DNA of 64,000 nt, taken from contig NC_064759.1 in NCBI RefSeq assembly GCF_011397635.1, forward strand, positions 21,724,428 to 21,788,427. Reading direction: 5' to 3'. The stretch comes from Epinephelus fuscoguttatus. Lineage: Eukaryota; Chordata; Actinopteri; Perciformes; Serranidae. The notes below the pieces were generated by a model, which was given only the letters and a program-made list of their open reading frames with translations, was not told where the DNA came from and did no database searches. Made by a program: the position numbers and the translations under genes. This document shows, in pieces, positions 60,001-64,000 of the stretch (positions are counted from its first letter, which is position 1; the number at the start of each line of letters is the position of its first letter).

Positions 60001-62024
60001 ATGACATGTTATACTATGACAGTTTTTTCACGTTATACTATTACATTTTTATGACACGCTTTACTTTGACATTTTATGACATGCTTTACTATTACATTTT
60101 GATGACATGCTATACTATGATATTTTTATGACATGTTATACTATGACATTTTTATGACATGTTATACTATGACAGTTTTTTCACGTTATACTATTACATT
60201 TTTATGACACGCTTTACTTTGACATTTTATGACATGCTTTACTATTACATTTTGATGACATGCCATACTATGACATTTTTATAACATGTTATACTATGAC
60301 AGTTTTTTCCACGTTATACTATTACATTTTTATGACACGCTTTACTTTGACATTTTATGACATGCTTTACTATTACATTTTGACGACATGCTTTACTATT
60401 ACATTTTTATGACATGCTTTACTATTACATTTTTATGACATGCTTTACTATTACATTTTGATCACATGCTGTACTATGACATTTTTTTCACATGCTATAC
60501 TATTACATTTTGATCACATGCTATACTATGACATTTTTATGACATACTATACTATGACATTTTTATGATATGCATTTCTTTGACATTTTTATGAAATGCT
60601 AAACTATGACATTTTTATGACATGCTATACTATGACATTTTTATGATATGCATTTCTTTGACATTTTTATGAAATGCTAAACTATGACATTTTGATGACA
60701 TGCTATACTATGACATTTTTTGACATGAGACTATGTCAGTTTTTTCACATTATACTTTGACATGTTTGACACGCTTTACTTTGACAGTTTATGACATGCT
60801 TTACTATTACATTTTGATGACATGCAATACTATGACATTTTTATGACATGTTATACTATGACATTTTTTGACATATGACATTTTTTTTCCACATGCTATA
60901 CTATGACATTTTTATGACATGTATACTATGACATTTTTTCACATGCTTTATGATTACATTTTGATGACATGCTATACTATGACATTTTTTTGACATGCTT
61001 TACTATTACATTTTTATGACATGCTATACTATGACATTTTTATGACATGTTATACTATGACATTTTTTGACATGATATATTGTGATTTTTTTTCACATGC
61101 AATACTATGACATTTTGATCACATGCTATACTATGACATTTTTATGACATGCTTTACTATGACATTTTTATGACATGCTATACTATGACATTTTTTATGA
61201 GATACTATACTATGATAATAAATAATATACTATATACTATTTTTTATGACATAATATCCTATCACATTCTCATGACATACTTTACTATGACTTTTTTTGA
61301 CATGCTATACTATGACATTTTTATGACATGCTATAGGCATACTGTGACATTTCTTTGACATGCTATGCCTTGACATTTTTATGACATAATATACTATGAC
61401 ATCTTCATGACATTCTATCCTATGACATTTTTATAACATGCTGTACTATGAGGTTTTTATGGCATTCTTTACCATATACTGTCCCTTTAACAATGGAGCA
61501 GATTTGATCTAACCGAGCCTAATTGTGTAATGAGAATTACTGTCCCTTCTTCATTACTCAAGCAAATCTCCTTTTTTTTTCTCCTGTAGATGAACTCTTC
61601 GAATGTGGATGTGATTTATACCAATAAAGCCATTCTGGAAGATGAAGGAGTGACAAATTCTTTAAAACAGGATGTGATTTATAACAATAAAGCCACTATG
61701 GAGGAGAAAGGAGTGATCAATTTGTCCAAAGAAGATGTGATTTATGACAATAAAGCCATTGTGGAAGGGGGAGGAGTAGCTGAGGAAGACCTTCTCCAGT
61801 ATGCAAAAGTGGACTTTGCTAAACTCCAGGCCAAATCTCAGGGTAAGCTTGGGGAAGAGGAGATCAGAGGCCTGGCCTCCAAGACGTCTGAGTATGCTGA
61901 GATCCGTCTGCAGTCCCGAGGAAGCAACGGGGACGCAACGGAAGAAGAGACAGTTGCTGACACTCATTTGGGACAAGAGAAAGACACTGATGGTCTTATT
62001 GTAGACGAAAAGATTAAGGATTAA
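51005..62024 (+). CDS. Siglec-family Ig receptor (MAG/CD22-like), 10 exons
   Basis: Spliced product of 793 residues (exons: 51005-51050, 51232-51597, 51687-51983, 53055-53312, 53395-53655, 55274-55540, 55638-55934, 56038-56122, 56403-56472, 61590-62024). Order: signal peptide (1 to about 19); V-set D1 (20-137) with W22, C37/C42, C99 and R117 in YYFRL; C2-set D2 (138-236) with C162 and the extra C168; D3-D5 (237-498), three similar Ig domains; D6 (499-597) with a SHC...LRCTC pattern like the membrane-proximal domain of MAG; one membrane span (about 601-625); a 168-residue tail with Y-x-N-K at Y659, Y680 and Y701, LQYAKV at Y720 and SEYAEI at Y751. Siglecs bind sialylated glycans through the F-strand arginine; ITIMs recruit SHP phosphatases and Y-x-N recruits GRB2 when phosphorylated (family knowledge). 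ATG 51005 has a strong context (A at -3, G at +4). The EYAEIR block and D1 resemble MAG, but six Ig domains and the Y-x-N array do not match MAG's five. A teleost MAG/CD22 relative is the safest name. Confidence 0.88.
51232..51597 (+). CDS. Siglec-like gene, exon 2: V-set sialic-acid-binding domain
   Basis: Acceptor CACCTCAG|GT, donor ACTCAAA|GTTTGT, phase 1-1. Carries [13 protein letters not shown] on strand B (C37 and C42), C99 on strand E and R117 on strand F within YYFRLQ. The B-E disulfide arrangement and the YxFR arginine are Siglec hallmarks. W22 matches the N-terminal aromatic that contacts the sialic acid glycerol side chain in sialoadhesin. Confidence 0.9.
51687..51983 (+). CDS. Siglec-like gene, exon 3: C2-set domain 2
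   Basis: Acceptor CCTCAG|AT, donor GTTCTTT|GTGAGT, 297 nt, phase 1-1. Encodes [24 protein letters not shown] (C162), APCP (C168) and FSC. C168 is the extra cysteine that in Siglecs links D2 to the V-set domain. Confidence 0.9.
51984..53054 (+). other. Siglec-like gene intron 3
   Basis: 1.07 kb. Contains a family C SINE-like copy at 52373-52560. A minus-strand open frame at 52644-53072 runs across the intron and into exon 4, has no domain signature and is not called. Confidence 0.6.
52373..52560 (+). mobile_element. SINE-like element, family C fragment
   Basis: Contains GTTTGAACCTGGGG, TTTGCATGTTCTCCCCATGA, TTCAAAGACATGCAGG and GACTCTAAATTGGCCGTAGG in the same order as 33738-34112. The 3' half is missing. 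Confidence 0.7.
53055..53312 (+). CDS. Siglec-like gene, exon 4: Ig domain 3
   Basis: Acceptor TTTTTCAG|AT, donor GTACAAT|GTAAGT, 258 nt, phase 1-1. Encodes [37 protein letters not shown] and [10 protein letters not shown], a complete I/C2-type Ig fold with both core cysteines and the core Trp. Confidence 0.9.
53395..53655 (+). CDS. Siglec-like gene, exon 5: Ig domain 4
   Basis: Acceptor TTTTCCAG|TT, donor ATTCAGT|GTAAGT, 261 nt, phase 1-1. Encodes [39 protein letters not shown] and the DSG-like [15 protein letters not shown]-strand motif. Confidence 0.92.
53656..55273 (+). other. Siglec-like gene intron 5
   Basis: 1.6 kb. Holds a foldback MITE at 54239-54842 and a poly(A) run of about 24 bases near 54911. 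No extra Ig exon was seen. Confidence 0.6.
54239..54842. mobile_element. Foldback MITE with long inverted ends
   Basis: The left arm contains TTTTTCCTCTTACCTGTAGG then TTTATCAATCTAGATTGTTT. The right arm, read in reverse, contains TTTTCCTCTTACCTGAAGTG then TTTATCAATCTAGATTATTA. The inverted arms exceed 100 bp and extend into AGAGATGTCTGCC. No coding capacity. Confidence 0.8.
55274..55540 (+). CDS. Siglec-like gene, exon 6: Ig domain 5
   Basis: Acceptor TTTTCAG|AT, donor GTCACAT|GTGAGA, 267 nt, phase 1-1. Encodes [39 protein letters not shown] and [11 protein letters not shown]. The start is very similar to exons 4 and 5, consistent with domain duplication. Confidence 0.92.
55638..55934 (+). 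CDS. Siglec-like gene, exon 7: membrane-proximal Ig domain 6
   Basis: Acceptor TGTCTCAG|TT, donor CAGCTAG|GTGAAG, 297 nt, phase 1-1. Encodes [39 protein letters not shown] and [10 protein letters not shown]. The SHC...CxC cysteine pattern and WEL/FEL core resemble the last Ig domain of MAG and related Siglecs rather than D3-D5. Confidence 0.88.
56038..56122 (+). CDS. Siglec-like gene, exon 8: transmembrane segment
   Basis: Acceptor CTTTTCAG|AC, donor TTGCAG|GTAAGA, 85 nt, phase 1-2. Encodes [18 protein letters not shown] and [10 protein letters not shown], a single hydrophobic helix of about 24 residues followed by the basic stop-transfer RKRK from exon 9. No charged residue lies within the helix, so pairing with an ITAM adaptor is not suggested. 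Confidence 0.88.
56403..56472 (+). CDS. Siglec-like gene, exon 9: juxtamembrane tail
   Basis: Acceptor TGATTATAG|G, donor AATGGG|GTGAGT, 70 nt, phase 2-0. Encodes [20 protein letters not shown] and then VTNG. The split arginine codon is completed from exon 8 (AG+G). Polypyrimidine tract is weak, but the phase fits both sides. Confidence 0.75.
57352..58029. repeat. Higher-order tandem duplication, about 339-bp unit
   Basis: 57352-57690 and 57691-58029 are nearly identical. Shared landmarks such as GGAATCCTTTACTATGAAG and GAAGGGCATGTCATAAAAAT recur at an offset of 339 bp, close to 13 basic units. Only a few substitutions separate the copies, so the duplication is young compared with the surrounding units. 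Confidence 0.88.
58711..58966. repeat. Higher-order tandem duplication, 128-bp unit
   Basis: ACATTTTGATGACATGCTAT recurs at 58711, 58839 and 58967. The block between, including the distinctive GACACGTATACAATGAC, is repeated at 128-bp spacing, about five basic units. Confidence 0.85.
61590..62024 (+). CDS. Siglec-like gene, exon 10: cytoplasmic signalling tail
   Basis: Acceptor CTCCTGTAG|ATG, phase 0, stop TAA at 62022-62024, 144 residues. Three tandem DVIYxNKA motifs (Y659, Y680, Y701) come first, then [13 protein letters not shown] (Y720, ITIM-like L-x-Y-x-x-V) and [10 protein letters not shown] (Y751, S-x-Y-x-x-I), then an acidic end. The exon begins with an ATG, but this is residue 650 of the spliced product rather than a separate start. 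The EYAEIR segment is shared with the end of MAG. Confidence 0.9.
   Translation: MNSSNVDVIYTNKAILEDEGVTNSLKQDVIYNNKATMEEKGVINLSKEDVIYDNKAIVEGGGVAEEDLLQYAKVDFAKLQAKSQGKLGEEEIRGLASKTSEYAEIRLQSRGSNGDATEEETVADTHLGQEKDTDGLIVDEKIKD
61608..61790 (+). repeat. In-frame 63-bp coding tandem repeat, three copies
   Basis: Units start at 61608, 61671 and 61734, each with GATGTGATTTAT followed by AATAAAGCC. The first two are exactly 63 bp (21 codons); the third is cut short at about 57 bp. Each unit delivers one Y-x-N-K motif. Confidence 0.93.
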
Positions 62025-62297
62025 GTATGGGGGAAATGCCATTTGAAAGAAAGGATCCTGGACTTTAAACTACTAGGAGACTTCACCAGATCTCACTTTA
62101 GTTTTATTGCAGTCAGCTGAGCTCAAAAAGTCTGCAGCAGTGGAGGCAGAAACTGCACTGCAGGCAACTTATTTAAAGTCAGTAAAACACACTGGTGGCT
62201 TCAAGGTTAGCTCTGAGCTTTTGTCACTGTAATTTCTTTGGTTTCTCTTTACTGAATATATGCAAAGCTAAACAAAATAACCATTAAAGGTATTTTG

Positions 62298-62303
62298 AAT
62301 AAA
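62298..62303 (+). promoter_or_regulatory. Candidate polyadenylation signal 1
   Basis: AATAAA hexamer 274 bases after the stop codon. Confidence 0.45.
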
Positions 62304-62462
62304 TATAGTAGGTAGTTACCCCACAATCAACCATAACAGCAAATACTCCCTTCAAACTCACAACCTTTATTCTTCTACGTGGTTCAATACTATAGAAAAA
62401 TCCTGCCACATTTAATTATTGTTGATATTTAATATTTCAATGCTAACTTTGTCAATTTATCA

Positions 62463-62468
62463 AATAAA
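62463..62468 (+). promoter_or_regulatory. Candidate polyadenylation signal 2
   Basis: AATAAA hexamer with TGTCTGAATTTTTTTT about 35 bases downstream, a reasonable GU/U-rich element. Confidence 0.5.
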
Positions 62469-62547
62469 ACCTTTTCGCAGAGGAAAGAAGCAGTTACACA
62501 CTTTGTCTGAATTTTTTTTATTGACAATTTTGTATTTATTTTGTGTT

Positions 62548-62812
62548 AAAGTTCCAGCATGTAAGATTTAGTGGCATCTAGATGTAATGATGTAGAACTG
62601 AAATTTCTCCCATATGCAAACCACAAAAACATGAACGGACCGATCTCGAGTTTTTTATTTGTCTGTTCTGGGCTACTTTAGAACAACATGGAGGACTTTG
62701 GGAAGAGGACCTACTCTGTCTGTCAGGTGATTATAAACTAATGAAATAATAATGAATATTAAATACCATTTCCATCAATAGATGCCCCTAAGCCCCACAC
62801 ACTGGACTATAT
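62548..62812. mobile_element. MITE-like element, family D copy
   Basis: Starts TTAAAGTTCCAGCATGTAAG and ends CCACACACTGGACTAT. Internal blocks GGGCTACTTTAGAACAACATG and CATCAATAGATGCCCC match 44725-45013. Ends are diverged from the consensus inverted repeats. Confidence 0.65.
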
Positions 62813-63240
62813 GTAAATGTTTGTGCTTGTTTAAAAAAAAAGAAAGAAAGACAGACATTCTTTCTGCTCTTTGGTCGGCAGTTACATAGTTACGTACAAA
62901 AGCTGAATTCAAAGCCTGTCATGAAATGATGCAATATTCATATGACACATTGTTTTAACATGTATGTTTCAGAAATAAGCCTCAGTAAAGAACTGCTGCA
63001 CAGCATAACAGTATTAAAGCTATTTCATCTTCTGCTGTTCATAAATGTCCTCATGTCAATAAATGTTTTATCTGCACGTGCATACTTTCTTGTAGAATGC
63101 AGGAATCTGTTTGGTACTTGTTACTACATGTTCATAAAAGCAAAAAGGCACTGAAAATGGTGTATTTGGAGTGAAAAAAAATTAAAGTGGTGAAATCCCA
63201 GTTAGAAAATGACTCTACCTGTACGGTAAGACTATGCCAG
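62813..63240. other. Short unique-looking flank
   Basis: AT-rich sequence between the MITE and the second satellite array. No exon seen. The short open frame at 62942-63154 has no recognisable domain. Confidence 0.5.
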
Positions 63241-64000
63241 AAAAATTCCGTAGGATAGTGTGCCATAAAATTGTCATAATATAGCGTTTCATGAAGATAT
63301 CATAGTATAGCATGTCAAAAAATGTCAAAGGATAGTGTGCCATAAAAACGTCATAGTATAGCATGTGATAAAAATGTCATGGTATAGTATGTCATAAAAA
63401 CGTCATAGTATAGTATGTCACAAAAACTTCAAAGAATAGCATGTCAAAAAAAGTCATATTATAGCATGTCATAAAAAGGTCATAGCATAACATGTCAAAA
63501 ACATGTTATAGTGTAGTATGTCATAAAACGTCATAGTATAGCATGTCAAAAAATGTCATTACTTAGCATGTCATTAAAAAGTAATAGTATAGTATTTCAT
63601 AAAAATATCAGAGTGTTGCATGTCATAAAAATGTCATAAAATAGCATGTCATTAAAAAGTAATAGTATGGCATGTCATAAAAACGTCATAGTATAGCATA
63701 TGAAAGAAATATATTGTGGCATGTCATAAAAACGTTATAGTATAACATGTCATAAAAACGTCATATTATAGCATGTCAAAAAAACGTCATAGTGTAGCAT
63801 GTCAAAAAATTTCATAGTATAGCATATGAAAGAAATATATTGTGGCATGTCATAAAAACGTCATAGTATAGCATGTCAAAAAAAATGTCATAGTATAGCA
63901 TGTAAAAAAAAAATAGTGTGGCATGTCATAGACGTCATAGTATAGCATGTGAAAAAAATATTTTGTGGCATGTCATAAAAACGTCATAGTATAGCATGTC
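63241..64000. repeat. Second satellite array, inverted, cut by window end
   Basis: Tandem copies with core CATAGTATAGCATGTC and linkers of ATAAAAACGT or AAAAAATGT, the reverse complement of the unit in the last Siglec intron. A CGT variant of the linker is common here and uncommon in the intron array, so the two arrays have drifted apart or been homogenised separately. The array continues beyond position 64000. Confidence 0.92.

Larger units (their letters stand above)
56650..61475. repeat. Degenerate satellite array, about 26-bp unit
   Basis: Tandem copies of a unit with core GACATGCTATACTATG joined by ACATTTTTAT. The first part (about 56650-57060, and again near 57480-57560) runs in the reverse orientation (core CATAGTATA...), and most of 57100-61475 runs forward. 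Units vary by base changes and indels in the T tract. Larger periodicities are superimposed: about 339 bp at 57352-58029 and 128 bp at 58711-58966. Confidence 0.93.
56473..61589 (+). other. Siglec-like gene last intron, almost wholly satellite
   Basis: 5.1 kb intron, roughly 94 percent of which is the degenerate 26-bp satellite. Non-repetitive sequence remains only at the ends (about 56473-56650 and 61475-61589). A clean polypyrimidine tract and TGTAG acceptor follow the array. Open frames inside the array are translations of the repeat and are not genes. Confidence 0.85.
62025..62490 (+). other. Siglec-like gene 3' UTR (approximate)
   Basis: Non-coding sequence after the stop. Two AATAAA hexamers lie at 62298-62303 and 62463-62468, the second followed by T-rich sequence. 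Which is used cannot be told from sequence. Confidence 0.55.

Noticed and set aside
57104..61358. Open frames inside the satellite array giving Tyr/Met/Phe-rich repeats.
   Set aside because: They are direct translations of the 26-bp unit. 26 is not a multiple of three and the frames end at random.
56650..61475. CRISPR-like array of repeats and spacers.
   Set aside because: Units are head-to-tail without unique spacers, vary continuously, and the context is a vertebrate intron.
61590..62024. Exon 10 as a free-standing gene starting at its own ATG.
   Set aside because: A T-rich tract and TGTAG acceptor immediately precede the ATG, the phase matches exon 9, and tyrosine-motif tails of this kind belong to membrane receptors.

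Overview
This is vertebrate genomic DNA, most likely from a percomorph teleost fish. Its genes have many small exons with consensus GT/AG splice sites, long AT-rich introns, abundant (CA)n microsatellites, and the tRNA-derived SINEs and short inverted-repeat DNA transposons typical of such fish. No bacterial-style gene organisation, CRISPR array, genuine tRNA gene or rRNA gene was seen.

Two protein-coding genes can be reconstructed, both on the + strand. Gene 1 (promoter about 6990-7379, coding 19585-45920) is a PHLDB/LL5-family gene, most likely phldb3. Its 14 coding exons join without a phase conflict into a 614-residue product: acidic/serine-rich N-terminus, several coiled-coil segments, a proline-rich linker and a C-terminal PH domain. 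No FHA domain is seen, which favours PHLDB3 over PHLDB1 and PHLDB2. A 12.2 kb first intron separates a CpG-rich 5' UTR exon from the first coding exon.

Gene 2 (51005-62024) is a Siglec-family immunoglobulin receptor resembling MAG (Siglec-4) outside the cell, with a tail rich in tyrosine motifs. Ten exons encode 793 residues: signal peptide, V-set domain with the sialic-acid-type arginine (R117), a C2-set domain carrying the Siglec interdomain cysteine, four further Ig domains, one membrane span, three Y-x-N-K motifs made by an in-frame 63-bp tandem repeat, and two ITIM-like motifs. It could bind sialylated glycans and signal through SH2 proteins.

Layout: 1-6990 intergenic with repeats; 6990-46530 gene 1; 46531-50981 intergenic, ending in a long foldback transposon; 50982-62470 gene 2; 62471-64000 flank. 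Nearly all of the last intron of gene 2 (about 56650-61475) is a degenerate satellite with a unit of about 26 bp. The same satellite reappears in opposite orientation from about 63240 to the window end, so the exon encoding the signalling tail lies between inverted arrays. The two genes have no obvious functional link (cytoskeletal/membrane adaptor beside cell-surface receptor). The most notable features are the tandemly built signalling tail and the satellite foldback around its exon.
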